Origin: Chloroflexi bacterium GWB2_54_36
Lineage (GTDB): Bacteria > Chloroflexota > Anaerolineae > Anaerolineales > Anaerolineaceae
Direction of reading: 5' to 3'
NCBI GenBank assembly: GCA_001796355.1
Contig: MGMG01000086.1
Coordinates: 540-57,625, forward strand
DNA: 57,086 bases
Of this stretch, positions 25,491-33,969 are shown one piece after another. The number at the start of each line of letters is the position of its first letter. Position 1 is the first letter of the stretch. Below the pieces are notes generated by a model. The model searched no databases. It was not told the origin of the DNA and saw only the letters and a program-made list of their open reading frames with translations. The position numbers and the translations under genes are program-made.

Positions 25491-25796
25491 TTAAACGCAA
25501 CCTTCGGGTTTGCCGAGGCCAGCAATCTTGGCGACCTTCTTGGCTGGGCCTTTGGGATACAACGCAAACAGGTCTTTAATCGAGATACCAGTACCCACTG
25601 TTATCTGGCGCAGAGTCGGTGCTTTTCCGTTGGCCAACCCGGTTGTGCGGCAGAAATCGATGATCTGCCAGTGTTCGGGGGTCAAAACGTCGATGCCTTC
25701 CTGTCTGGCAAGGATTTCAGCGAGTTCTTTCGTCCACTGGTTTGGATCGATCATAAAACCTTCAGCATTCAATGCGACGTTCACAAGATCAGTCAT
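25491..25796 (-). CDS. tusE: TusE/DsrC-like sulfur-relay protein
   Basis: 101 residues. NAEGFMIDPNQWTKELAEILA, LTPEHWQIIDFCR and the C-terminal KIAGLGKPEGCV are diagnostic. The penultimate Cys (C100, CysA) is present, but the position 11 residues earlier, which is CysB in true DsrC, is Ala89. It should therefore carry persulfide like TusE and RspA rather than form the DsrC trisulfide. It lies between the flavoprotein and DsrE2 genes, its likely partners. A spacing of 30-60 bases separates the genes. Confidence 0.88.
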   Translation of the reverse strand: MTDLVNVALNAEGFMIDPNQWTKELAEILARQEGIDVLTPEHWQIIDFCRTTGLANGKAPTLRQITVGTGISIKDLFALYPKGPAKKVAKIAGLGKPEGCV

Positions 25797-25855
25797 TTCA
25801 TAATCCTTTAGTAAAATTTGAATTTTCTTCGCCGAATGGCATTTCGAAACAATAT

Positions 25856-27115
25856 TCAGAACTGTGGCGCCGGCGATTTGCTCGACGTTGGTTTTTTGCC
25901 TGCCATGCTGAAATCATTCGGCAGAGGAACTTCGATGCCTTGCAGCATCATGTTCCAATAGAGGGTCTTGAAAGCCAATTTTCCCCAGTGGTTGATGGTT
26001 GTTTCCCCAAGCAACGTGAAAGGACCGACCACCGGCAGTGGGTATTTTCCAGGCAGTGGCTCCTGATCATAATTGAAATCGATCAACACGCCCTTGTTGA
26101 ACCCTGATTCGATGTAGCAACTGGCATGACCATCAAACTTGTGTGTAATCGGCTTGCCAGCAATGTGAGCCAGCAAGTTTTTTACCACGGTTTCCTGTTG
26201 GAAATGGATAACTGCACCGGCTTTTGAAGTTGGAATATTATTAGCATCACCCATGACCCAGACGTTTTCCCATTTCTGAGATTGCAAGGTGTGCTTATCG
26301 ACCGCGACAAAATTCATCTCATCGCCCATGCCGGAACGCCCAATCACTTCTGCACCCATGTTGGTCGGTACAGTGACCAGCAGGTCATAGGGAATCTCGC
26401 GTTCGTCCCATGAGCGGATGACATTACTACCCGCGTCCACCATGCCAATATTGAAATCTGGCTCGACATGGATATTCTTGCGCTTCAGCATAGCGCCCAG
26501 AGCATCGGCGGCAATCGGCTTGGTGAACGCGCCCGAAAGTGGAGTGGCATACACCAACTCGACCTTGTTACGCATACCGCGCTTGGTAAACCACCAGTCC
26601 GCCAGGAACAGCAGTTCGAGCGGCGCCACCGGGCACTTGATGGGGTTTTCAACCACATTGACCACCATCCGTCCGCCTTGCCATTTTTCTAAAAATTTTC
26701 CTAATGCCGTAGCGCCTTCGAAGGTGTAAAAGTCAAAAACATTCGTGCGCCAACCTCCATCCAACATGCCTTCTGTTTCTTCTGGGTGAATATCGACGCC
26801 GGTGGCTACGACCATGTGGTCGTAGGTGATGGTCCGACCATTCGTTAATTTGACCCGAGATGCATCCGGCTCGATCCGTTCGATACCTGAAATGATAAAT
26901 TCGACCTTTTCCGGAATAAACTTACGCTTAGGCTGGATTACATCCTGCGCGCGGTACATGCCAAAAGGCAGAAAAAGGAAACCTGGCTGATAGTAATGCT
27001 TTTCGTCTTTATCGACCAGAACCACTTTCCACTCACGGGCATCCAGGTGCGCTGCCATCTTTCTGGCGATCATCGTGCCGGCTGTACCCGCTCCAAGAAC
27101 CAAAAACGTTTTCAT
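25856..27115 (-). CDS. Sulfide:quinone oxidoreductase-like FAD/NAD(P) oxidoreductase
   Basis: 419 residues. FAD-binding FLVLGAGTAGTMIA at the N-terminus, YDHMVVATGVDIHPEE, and the second FAD motif VWVMGDANNIPTSKAG. C161 in NPIKCPVAPLE lies where SQR has a redox-active Cys, and C333 in HASCYIESG is a second candidate; the SQR family normally needs two or three. The C-terminal amphipathic part (LAFKTLYWNMMLQGIEVPLP) fits membrane association. It likely oxidises sulfide or a protein persulfide and delivers electrons to quinone. The neighbours are sulfur carriers, which supports this. GAGGTTAATTT precedes the ATG. Confidence 0.82.
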   Translation of the reverse strand: MKTFLVLGAGTAGTMIARKMAAHLDAREWKVVLVDKDEKHYYQPGFLFLPFGMYRAQDVIQPKRKFIPEKVEFIISGIERIEPDASRVKLTNGRTITYDHMVVATGVDIHPEETEGMLDGGWRTNVFDFYTFEGATALGKFLEKWQGGRMVVNVVENPIKCPVAPLELLFLADWWFTKRGMRNKVELVYATPLSGAFTKPIAADALGAMLKRKNIHVEPDFNIGMVDAGSNVIRSWDEREIPYDLLVTVPTNMGAEVIGRSGMGDEMNFVAVDKHTLQSQKWENVWVMGDANNIPTSKAGAVIHFQQETVVKNLLAHIAGKPITHKFDGHASCYIESGFNKGVLIDFNYDQEPLPGKYPLPVVGPFTLLGETTINHWGKLAFKTLYWNMMLQGIEVPLPNDFSMAGKKPTSSKSPAPQF

Positions 27116-27127
27116 AAATTAACCTCT

Positions 27128-27850
27128 TTACCCTAGTTGAGTTAAATCAGCAATTTGCTGTAACCGCTGCATGAAGTTGGTGCGTTCCTGCAGAATGCTT
27201 TCGACCGCCTGCGCTGCTTGTATGGCCCAGTCCTTCATTAACTTCCACTGCCCGTCTGTGACAACCGGTGTATTTTGGGTGGCCGCGACTATTCGTCCTG
27301 CATCCAGGCCATATTGGATAGCCAGTTTTTCGGCATTGCGGGCGGCCGCCGCATCCAGAAAAACCTGCCCAACCAGAATCCAGCCGGTAGTTGCTCCGCG
27401 CGCCGAAATGGGCGCCGCAACTGAGCACAAGCCGGCCGGGCACACGAAGACATCTGTTGGTTGGGCCGCAAAGTCACGCCAGGCCGCTTGATAAGCAGTC
27501 AGCCCGTCCGGCGAACCCATCACCTCGCGGCTCAAATCCGCCTGAGTGCTAAATTCGGTCACCGGGTCACCATTCGTGTCCAATACCAGCGCACCCATCA
27601 GGCTGACGCCAGAGAGCAAATCTTGAATCGCCTGCACGCAATGAACCGGGAAGACGGCAGCAGATTCAGCCGCAGCGTCTTCGATCTGGCCCTGGCCGCT
27701 CAACAGGCGCTCCACCACCGTGGTAGTAAAACGCCACTGCGAGCCAACTTTGACGCCCTTCAAACGGCCGTCTTGCAGCATGCGGTAGATCGTGATGCGA
27801 TCGACCTTGAGAATATCTTGTACCTGGCGGGTGGTGAGTAAGTCTGTCAT
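27128..27850 (-). CDS. Excisionase-type HTH regulator with PocR sensor domain
   Basis: 240 residues. Residues 3-50 are a MerR/excisionase-like HTH (LLTTRQVQDILKVDRITIYRML, KVGSQWRF). Residues 66-225 are a PocR domain: HCVQAIQDLLSGVSL, FVCPAGLCSVAAPI and ATTGWILVGQVF are its hallmarks, with C71, C137 and C142 as possible ligand or metal residues. PocR domains were proposed to sense simple hydrocarbon derivatives. It opens the operon and is 12 bases from the flavoprotein gene, so it probably controls the operon. Its ATG coincides with the predicted transcript start (leaderless). Confidence 0.8.
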   Translation of the reverse strand: MTDLLTTRQVQDILKVDRITIYRMLQDGRLKGVKVGSQWRFTTTVVERLLSGQGQIEDAAAESAAVFPVHCVQAIQDLLSGVSLMGALVLDTNGDPVTEFSTQADLSREVMGSPDGLTAYQAAWRDFAAQPTDVFVCPAGLCSVAAPISARGATTGWILVGQVFLDAAAARNAEKLAIQYGLDAGRIVAATQNTPVVTDGQWKLMKDWAIQAAQAVESILQERTNFMQRLQQIADLTQLG

Positions 27851-27853
27851 AAT

Positions 27854-27884
27854 ATGTTATATAAATTCATAGCATGTTATACAA
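27854..27884 (-). promoter_or_regulatory. Promoter and repeated operator-like site of the sulfur-relay operon
   Basis: On the minus strand TTGTAT (27884-27879), a 17-base spacer and TATAAC (27861-27856). On the plus strand ATGTTAT occurs at 27854-27860 and 27874-27880, 20 bases apart, each followed by AYAAA; the copies overlap both promoter boxes, as a regulator site would. Confidence 0.55.
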
Positions 27885-28078
27885 ACGATTATAGGGAACA
27901 GACTTAACCATCGAAAGTGTGATTCATCACAAACAACCCGTAGAATGTCATATATTATTTAGCAAAGATCGACCTCCATCCCATTTAGCGCCCAATCCCC
28001 GTTCGGCATTGAAACCGGGCACGTAAATTTGTACAATGAAATCAGGCTTTGCAATTTCCCAAGATCAGGAGGGGTCTC

Positions 28079-28612
28079 ATGGAGAAAATATCCAGCGCCA
28101 TCCAAAAAGAATTGGTCTGGACGCAGCCGAATGCATTCAAAGAAGAGTACGAATTACGCAGTGATGACGAACAACTGGCGACCCTGAAATTCCGCAACGC
28201 CTGGGGCACGCTGGCAACTGCCGAAACAATCAATGGCTGCTGGACCTTCAAACGGGTGGGTTTTTTCTCCACCCGCGTGACTGTTCGACTCTGTCAAGCC
28301 GAAACCGAGATTGCCTCCTTCCGCAACAATACCTGGAGCGGCGGCGGCACGCTGGAGTTGGCAGATGGCCGTTCTTTCCGGATTAGCACCAATTTCTGGC
28401 AGACTCGGCTTGAACTGATCGGCGACCGGGATGAGTTGATTCTCAGCTATACTGACATTGGCGGTTTTTTCCGGCGTTCAGCTTACATGGTCATCGAACC
28501 GCAGGCCGCGTTGCTGCCAGAACTACCCTGGATTGTGATGCTTTCCTGGTATCTGGTGGTGATGATGTACCGCGATTCGGCAGCGGCTGCGAGCGTGATG
28601 ACTGCCGGATAA
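28079..28612 (+). CDS. Uncharacterised protein, possibly LURP-one/tubby-like fold
   Basis: 177 residues from ATG 28079, directly after AGGAGGGG. The first 145 residues are a run of alternating short strands (ELVWTQPNAFKEEYELR, GCWTFKRVGFFSTRVTV, FRISTNFWQTRLELIG) that resemble phospholipid-scramblase/tubby-like proteins. A hydrophobic helix (LPWIVMLSWYLVVMMY, about 150-165) near the C-terminus may anchor it, as in tubby-like proteins with a C-terminal helix. I do not recognise the family with certainty. Confidence 0.5.
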   Translation: MEKISSAIQKELVWTQPNAFKEEYELRSDDEQLATLKFRNAWGTLATAETINGCWTFKRVGFFSTRVTVRLCQAETEIASFRNNTWSGGGTLELADGRSFRISTNFWQTRLELIGDRDELILSYTDIGGFFRRSAYMVIEPQAALLPELPWIVMLSWYLVVMMYRDSAAAASVMTAG

Positions 28613-28689
28613 TAGCTGGAGCGCGCGCGCCTGTATTCGGTATAATTCAGGGGTTGGCCGCGATCAACAAATCATCATCGGAGAAACCC

Positions 28690-29094
28690 ATGCCCCTTGC
28701 CCCCGGTCTGACTCATCAGATTATTATCACCGTAAAGGAAAGCGACACCGCTCGCGCTGCCGGCGGCGAATCCCTGCCGGCAGTCTTTTCCACGCCGCGC
28801 CTGGTCAGTACCATGGAAAAAACTTCCCACGAGATGATCCTGCCGCTGCTGCCGCCGGGCATGACCAGCGTCGGCACGGTGGTCAACATCCAACACCTGG
28901 CTGCCACCCCGGTCGGAATGCAAATCCGCTTCACCTCTGAGTTGCTGGCGGTGGATGGCCGGCGCCTGGTATTCAAAGTTGAGGCCTGGGACGAGGTGGA
29001 AAAAATCGGTCAGGGCGAACACGAACGCTTTATCATCGACCCTGAACGCTTCAATCGCCGCCTGGCTGAAAAAGAAGCCTTGATTAATAAGTAA
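28690..29094 (+). CDS. Hot-dog thioesterase of the fluoroacetyl-CoA thioesterase (FlK)-like type
   Basis: 134 residues from ATG 28690 (GGAGAA upstream). GESLPAVFSTPRLVSTMEKTSHEM holds the Thr/Glu region typical of FlK-like proteins (positions 24-47), followed by LLPPGMTSVGTVVNIQHLAATPVGMQI, in which the His is the expected catalytic residue, and GRRLVFKVEAWDEVEKIGQG. The family hydrolyses small acyl-CoA esters; most members are of unknown substrate. A TATAAT at 28641-28646 may be the -10 box. Confidence 0.8.
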   Translation: MPLAPGLTHQIIITVKESDTARAAGGESLPAVFSTPRLVSTMEKTSHEMILPLLPPGMTSVGTVVNIQHLAATPVGMQIRFTSELLAVDGRRLVFKVEAWDEVEKIGQGEHERFIIDPERFNRRLAEKEALINK

Positions 29095-29150
29095 ATTTAG
29101 CTGAATCCATAACCGCAATCCACCCTATTCTGTCTTCACTTCAATCCTAA

Positions 29151-30203
29151 ATGAACCGCGCCTTCGCTCACTTCGTCGACAACGCCATTGAATTCACCAT
29201 TGGCCGCTATAAACACTTGTATACGCCTGACCAGTTCAACCCCATTCCGGACGGCGTGATCGATTGGCCTAACAACCAGCCGGAATCTTTTTTTGCCATT
29301 CCCGACGAACCACCTGACCTGAATTTCGAGCAGCCGTACGTTTTCCACGGCGACCGCGTGCGCTCGCTGTTCAACTTCCCCAGCGCCGTTACCTCGCCGT
29401 TTCCCACCAACAACGTGGTACACGGACTGGCGGATTTGCGCGCCAACCGCAAGAGCCGCGGCGCGTTGATCCTGGTGCACGGCTACATGATGAGCAGCTT
29501 TGCGCTGCTGCAGTTGTTCGGCGAGTTGGTTGCGAAGAGCGGGGTGGATGTTTATTATCTCTCCTTGCCGTACCACATGCAGCGTGCGCCGCTTGGCACC
29601 TGGAGCGGGCAGTACAGTCTGAGTTCCGATGTGGTGCGTTCGATCGATTCATTCAGGCAGGGGGTCATAGATGTGCGCTCATTGGTTTCCTGGATCCAGC
29701 GCGAACCCCGGCAGCCGGTTTTCCTGGCAGGGATGAGCCTGGGAGCCTTTACCTGCTGCATGGCATCGGTCGTCGATCCACGTCCAGTCGGCTTGATCAG
29801 CCTGTTGGGCGGGGCTGACCTTTCGGACATTGTTTTTGCGAGCAATTCGTTTTATTTGATCCGCCAGAGCTTACTCAGGCACGGCATCCGGCATGGTGAT
29901 TTGGAGCAGTACTGGGCCGGGATCAGCCCGGGAAACTTTCGTTCGCGGCTGCCGCGCGAGCATATCGTGATGGTCGCCGGCGAGCACGATCCGATTATCA
30001 CCCCGCAGAATGCCGCCCAGCTTTGGCGCGCCTGGGACGAACCCGATATTACCTGGCTGCCCTGCGGGCATGCCAGTCTGGGCTTGTATGCCCGCCAGGT
30101 TGGCGATGTTGTTTTCAACTTTGTCGACCGCCGCCTGGACGAGTTGTACCAGGTTGAAACCGGCAAGGCTGGTCTGACCATTCCCGTTCGGACAAATATG
30201 TAG
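29151..30203 (+). CDS. Alpha/beta hydrolase family protein
   Basis: 350 residues. The hydrolase core begins with ALILVHGYMMSSFALL (oxyanion loop HGY). The nucleophile elbow is G-M-S-L-G (FLAGMSLGAFTCCMA), the acid is Asp in VAGEHDPIITPQN and the base is His in LPCGHASLGLYA, a complete triad. The N-terminal 110 residues are an extension without clear motif. There is no signal peptide, so it acts in the cytoplasm or on the membrane face. Esterase or lipase activity is likely; substrate unknown. No ribosome binding site is seen before the ATG. It is the last plus-strand gene before the repeat-rich gap. Confidence 0.75.
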   Translation: MNRAFAHFVDNAIEFTIGRYKHLYTPDQFNPIPDGVIDWPNNQPESFFAIPDEPPDLNFEQPYVFHGDRVRSLFNFPSAVTSPFPTNNVVHGLADLRANRKSRGALILVHGYMMSSFALLQLFGELVAKSGVDVYYLSLPYHMQRAPLGTWSGQYSLSSDVVRSIDSFRQGVIDVRSLVSWIQREPRQPVFLAGMSLGAFTCCMASVVDPRPVGLISLLGGADLSDIVFASNSFYLIRQSLLRHGIRHGDLEQYWAGISPGNFRSRLPREHIVMVAGEHDPIITPQNAAQLWRAWDEPDITWLPCGHASLGLYARQVGDVVFNFVDRRLDELYQVETGKAGLTIPVRTNM

Positions 30204-30285
30204 GGTAAGCTGCCAGCTTGCGTAGAAACGAACTAAAGTTCGCTCTACAGCAGTCTGAATTTGTAGCGCAAACTTCAGTTTGCGT
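30204..30285. repeat. Cluster of short GTAG-flanked palindromes
   Basis: Three short inverted repeats in a row: AAGCTGCCAGCTT (30207-30219), CGAACTAAAGTTCG (30229-30242) and CGCAAACTTCAGTTTGCG (30267-30284), each next to GTAG or CTAC. Similar units end the composite repeats at 30543 and 47535. This is part of the gene-free gap 30204-30626. Confidence 0.6.
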
Positions 30286-30326
30286 CATGGTGTTAAGCGT
30301 GCAATCGGCATCGCTTCATACCAGCC

Positions 30327-30366
30327 CAGAGATGCTACCGGCCAAATGCAGGCCGTCAGCATGACA
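30327..30366 (-). repeat. Repeat family D, copy 1
   Basis: A 40-base unit with internal palindrome CCGGCCAAATGCAGGCC; its reverse complement matches 47221-47260 at nearly all positions. Confidence 0.7.
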
Positions 30367-30377
30367 CTGGGATCTGC

Positions 30378-30543
30378 TGTCATTGCGAGACCTCGAAGAG
30401 GTCAAAGCAATCTGCGCCGGTGCACCCGGCAGCCAGTCTACAGCGCAAAGGGCATGATGGCTGGCGCAGATCGCCGCGCTCACTTCGTTCGCTCGCGATG
30501 ACATAAAATGGGACAGCCCCGGACGAACTGAAGTTCGCCCTAC
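30378..30543 (+). repeat. Composite repeat family C, copy 1
   Basis: Begins TGTCATTGCGAG (30378-30389) and has the near-complement CTCGCGATGACA at 30492-30503, thus 12-base terminal inverted repeats with one mismatch. It contains GTCAAAGCAATCTGCG and GATCGCCGCGCTCACT. After 18 bases comes the palindrome GGACGAACTGAAGTTCGCCC ending in CTAC. Copy 2 is 47377-47535 in the same orientation. It lies 84 bases beyond the livM stop. Confidence 0.8.
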
Positions 30544-30626
30544 CTCACCATAACGAGGACGGCGCTGTTTAGCGCCGCCCCGTTCTCCCATGCCACTTTA
30601 TCCCCAGGGAGAATTATCGAATAACA

Positions 30627-31754
30627 TTACTTGCCGGCAACCAATCCCCACAGACGCTGCCAGCCCTGCTTCCATTCCAGTCGCTTTAATCGATAGGTGC
30701 CTACCACGCCGTACGGCAGGAACAACACCAGCGCAATGAAGATCAGGCCGAAAACCAGCGGCCAGCGCGCGCCAAACCATTGATAGAAGAACTGACCGAC
30801 GATCTGCATCAACCCGGCCCCCAGGATGGGACCGATGAGCGTGCCAATCCCACCAAGAATGGTCATAATCAAGGCATTAATGGTGGTAACCGCGCTGGTC
30901 ATAGTCGGCGTTGCGCCCATATTCCACAGCGAGAAGAGCGCTCCAGCCAGCCCGGCAATTACGGCCGCGACCACAAAGGAAAGGGTACGGTAAGTAACCG
31001 GGTTGTAACCGATCATGCGTACCCGGCTCTCATTTTCCCGCAGCGCCACAAATACGCGCCCAGTGGGCGAATCCACCATGCGTCGGGCGATCAGATACAT
31101 GATCACGCAGAACGCCAGGGCGATAAAGTAAAACAGCAGCCGGTGCTGGGTCGGGTTGATCCACATCGGCACAGGTATTCCATGTAAGCCTTCGTCCGCG
31201 CCGGTCCATTTGCCAAAGTCAGTGGCTTTTGACAGGATATGAATGGCATCCGCCATGGCCAGAGAGATCATGGCAAAATACACGCCCTTAATGCGCGCCG
31301 AAACGACGCTGAACAAGAGGCCGAGCAAGGTTACGACGACCACCACCAGCAAAGTAGCAGCAACCAGCACCAATACCTCGGTGATGTCGGCGGCGCCAAT
31401 CGTAATCTTATAGGAGCCTATAATTTTAGGGCCTATATGGGTCAAAAACAACCCCATCGTGTAGGCGCCGCCGCCAAAAAAGGCCGCATGACCAAACGAG
31501 AGGATACCCGTGTAGCCGATCAGCAGATCGTAGCTCATGGCGTAAACCGCCATGATAAAGAAAGTGATCAACTGGCCTTGCCAGAACTTGGAGGGCCCAT
31601 CCTGCACTGACGTCCCGGTGAACCAGCCAAAAAGGAAGGGGAATAACGCCAGCAGCAGAATAACTGCCAGGCCCAACCATTCGCCGCGTAAGGATTTGGC
31701 CGCGCTTGTAAACCGGTTGGGAGCAGCCGTGAGATCCGATTTAACCTCTGCCAT
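30627..31754 (-). CDS. livM: Branched-chain amino acid-type ABC permease LivM
   Basis: 375 residues with about 10 membrane segments. The LivM signature is present in YDLLIGYTGILSFGHAAFFGGGAY, VFVALRENESRVRMIGYNPV and TILGGIGTLIGPILGA. It forms the inner-membrane channel with LivH. Its start is 2 bases after the livH stop, and it is the last gene of the importer operon. A CGGCGCT...AGCGCCG hairpin (30560-30577) and the family C repeat follow. The hydrophobic N-terminus has the usual extra segment. Substrate specificity lies in the binding protein, not here. Confidence 0.92.
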   Translation of the reverse strand: MAEVKSDLTAAPNRFTSAAKSLRGEWLGLAVILLLALFPFLFGWFTGTSVQDGPSKFWQGQLITFFIMAVYAMSYDLLIGYTGILSFGHAAFFGGGAYTMGLFLTHIGPKIIGSYKITIGAADITEVLVLVAATLLVVVVVTLLGLLFSVVSARIKGVYFAMISLAMADAIHILSKATDFGKWTGADEGLHGIPVPMWINPTQHRLLFYFIALAFCVIMYLIARRMVDSPTGRVFVALRENESRVRMIGYNPVTYRTLSFVVAAVIAGLAGALFSLWNMGATPTMTSAVTTINALIMTILGGIGTLIGPILGAGLMQIVGQFFYQWFGARWPLVFGLIFIALVLFLPYGVVGTYRLKRLEWKQGWQRLWGLVAGK

Positions 31755-31756
31755 GA

Positions 31757-33247
31757 CTACTCCTTCTTCCCAAACAAACCGGCCGGGCGAACCAGCAAGA
31801 CAATCGCCATGATGATGACGGTGGATGCCTCGGCGATGGCCGGAGATAAGCTAAACTTCAAAGCCAGGTAATCGCCGAAGGCGCGCGCCAGCCCCAGTAA
31901 GAGCGCGCCAATCGCCGCCCCGCTGTAGCTGCCCATCCCTCCAATGACCACCACGATAAACGCTTGAAGTTGGAATGCATCACCCATATTGGGCTGGACC
32001 GGGATGAAAGGCGCGGCGCCTATTCCACCCAGAGCCGCCAGCCCTGCACCCAGCATGAATACGATGGTAAACACTTTGCGAACGTTGATACCGAGCGCTT
32101 CGACCATGGTGCGGTCTTGCACGCCGGCGCGGATAATCATGCCAAGCCGTGAGTAGTTCATCAACAAACTCAGGGCAATGACCATCAGGACGCCAAGGAC
32201 AATGATAAACAACCGGTAGGACGGGAAAGTGACGCCCAGAACATCAACGGTCAGGTTTTGTCCGCTGAACCAGGCCAGAATGTTTTCCGCTTTTCCAGGC
32301 TGTGAGAACATGGGTGGACGGGTCATCTGGTATGCCAGCGGGTCCCATAGAACCTGAATGGTCTCGCGCAATACATACGCCAGCCCAAGGGTGACGATCA
32401 CCTGGTAGAGCGGGCGAATGTAGAGCGGACGGATCAGGCTGACCTCTACCGCGGCACTCAGACCAGCCCCACACAGCGCCCCGACGGCCAGCGCTGCAAA
32501 GAAACGCAAATTGCCATTCCACAACAGGACTGCATTCGGAGCAGATTCCCGGAAGAGCGTGGCGGTGACCGTCAAAACGGCCAGGCTGCCCGAAATAATC
32601 CAGGCCTGGCGCTTGTCGCCGGCGTACACCACCTGAGTTCGGTCGCCCGGCCGGGCAGCAGCCGCTGCCAACAGCAGCCCCGCCAAAAACATCAACACCG
32701 GGCGGAACCAGAAGACAGCCAGCGGTTCCTGCGCGCTGGCTTCTGCCAGAGGGTTGCCCATGGACATGGTGGCAACCATGGCGGTTTCTGCCAGGCCAAG
32801 AATGTCCAACCCGCGAACAGCCAGCACGATCAGTGCAATTCCAGCCAGCGCTACCGCCGTTTGGATCGTCTTTTGCGCCTTTTCCGAAACATTCAAGTGC
32901 ATGAAAGTACTGCGCAGGATGGGGCTGGTTACCAGCCCGGCCAGCAGAGCGAAGATTAACGGGAACAGGCCAAACAGGAAAGTCGGGTTGGTGTAGAATT
33001 GCCAACCCAGGTAAGCGCCCAGCATAAACATCGTGCCGTGCGCGAAATTGAGCACATCCATCAACCCGAAGATGAGGGTCAGGCCAGAGGCGACCATGAA
33101 GTACAGCGCGCCGATTGTCAGGCCGGAGAGGGTGGTGCGCACAAACGGCTGCTGCCCCATGGTGGTCCATCCTATAACCCCCAGAACGGCGATCAGGCCA
33201 AGCACAACCAGCATCGTTGCATTGCGGCGGAAGAATCCCAGTCTCAT
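31757..33247 (-). CDS. livH: Branched-chain amino acid-type ABC permease LivH with large insertion
   Basis: 496 residues, while LivH is usually about 290-310. Normal parts: TLSGLTIGALYFMVASGLTLIF and MDVLNFAHGTMFMLGAY (39-80), then RPLYQVIVTLGLAYVLRE (278-295), RAGVQDRTMVEALGINV and VVVIGGMGSYSGAAIGA. Between residues 85 and 255 there are about 150 extra residues with three or four extra hydrophobic segments and a polar stretch (GDRTQVVYAGDKRQAW). No frameshift is seen; the insertion reads cleanly. Its ATG overlaps the livF stop by 4 bases. Confidence 0.88.
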   Translation of the reverse strand: MRLGFFRRNATMLVVLGLIAVLGVIGWTTMGQQPFVRTTLSGLTIGALYFMVASGLTLIFGLMDVLNFAHGTMFMLGAYLGWQFYTNPTFLFGLFPLIFALLAGLVTSPILRSTFMHLNVSEKAQKTIQTAVALAGIALIVLAVRGLDILGLAETAMVATMSMGNPLAEASAQEPLAVFWFRPVLMFLAGLLLAAAAARPGDRTQVVYAGDKRQAWIISGSLAVLTVTATLFRESAPNAVLLWNGNLRFFAALAVGALCGAGLSAAVEVSLIRPLYIRPLYQVIVTLGLAYVLRETIQVLWDPLAYQMTRPPMFSQPGKAENILAWFSGQNLTVDVLGVTFPSYRLFIIVLGVLMVIALSLLMNYSRLGMIIRAGVQDRTMVEALGINVRKVFTIVFMLGAGLAALGGIGAAPFIPVQPNMGDAFQLQAFIVVVIGGMGSYSGAAIGALLLGLARAFGDYLALKFSLSPAIAEASTVIIMAIVLLVRPAGLFGKKE

Positions 33248-33969
33248 GCCTGCCCTCCCTTCTGCAACGCGGCCCCGAGGAATTGATGGATCAATTCTTT
33301 ATCCTCCACCAGATCGGCCATTTTGCCCTCACGAACCGTGCAGCCGTCATCCAGGATGTAGTAGTATTCCGCCAGTTTACTGGCCATAACAAAATTTTGT
33401 TCCACCAGCAGCACCGTCGTGGTGGTGCTCAAAATGCGGATGGCCTCCATCATCTGTTCGATGAGGATTGGCGCCAAGCCTTCACTGGGTTCATCGATCA
33501 GCAGCAATTTGTTGTCGGCCACCATGGCGCGGGCAACAGCCAGCATTTGTTGCTGACCGCCGGAAAGGTGGTTACCGGGCAGGCGGAATAACCGTTTCAG
33601 GTCGGGAAACAGTCCAAAAATAAACTCGGATTTGCTCTCGAAATCGCCTTTTTTGCGCTCGGCGATCTTCAGATTTTCCATCACGCTCAGGTTGCGAAAA
33701 ATGGCGCGATGTTCCGGCACGTAGCCAATGCCAAGGTTGGCGATGTCATAGGCGCGGCGCCCCTGGATCTCTTTACCGTTATAAATTACCGTCCCCTCAC
33801 GCGGCGGGGTCAGCCCGAGGATCGATTTTAATGTAGTCGTTTTACCCGCGCCGTTACGTCCAAGCATCACGGTGATGGCATTACGCCGCGCAATCACCGA
33901 AACCCCTTCCAAAATGTGGAACTGGCCGATATAGGTGTGGATTCCGTTGATTTCGAGAATGTTATCCAA
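33244..33969 (-). CDS. livF: ABC ATPase LivF
   Basis: 241 residues from TTG 33969. That start is preceded by GGAGG with 6-base spacing and overlaps the livG stop (33962-33964); the longer frame to 34014 begins inside livG without a better site. Walker A GRNGAGKTT, signature LSGGQQQML, Walker B LLLIDEPSEGL and the H-loop region VLLVEQN are complete. ILEINGIHTYIGQFHIL is the typical LivF opening. It powers import together with LivG. Confidence 0.92.
   Translation of the reverse strand: MDNILEINGIHTYIGQFHILEGVSVIARRNAITVMLGRNGAGKTTTLKSILGLTPPREGTVIYNGKEIQGRRAYDIANLGIGYVPEHRAIFRNLSVMENLKIAERKKGDFESKSEFIFGLFPDLKRLFRLPGNHLSGGQQQMLAVARAMVADNKLLLIDEPSEGLAPILIEQMMEAIRILSTTTTVLLVEQNFVMASKLAEYYYILDDGCTVREGKMADLVEDKELIHQFLGAALQKGGQA

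Noticed and set aside
25491..25796. True DsrC of a dissimilatory sulfite reductase system
   Set aside because: CysB is replaced by Ala89 and no dsrAB or dsrMK genes are present in the window.
30204..30543. Possible CRISPR-like array of short repeats
   Set aside because: The palindromes differ in sequence and spacing, and there are no cas genes nearby.
32244..33170. Open frame of 308 codons on the minus strand
   Set aside because: It is an alternative frame of livH; the livH frame has clear permease motifs and fits the neighbours.
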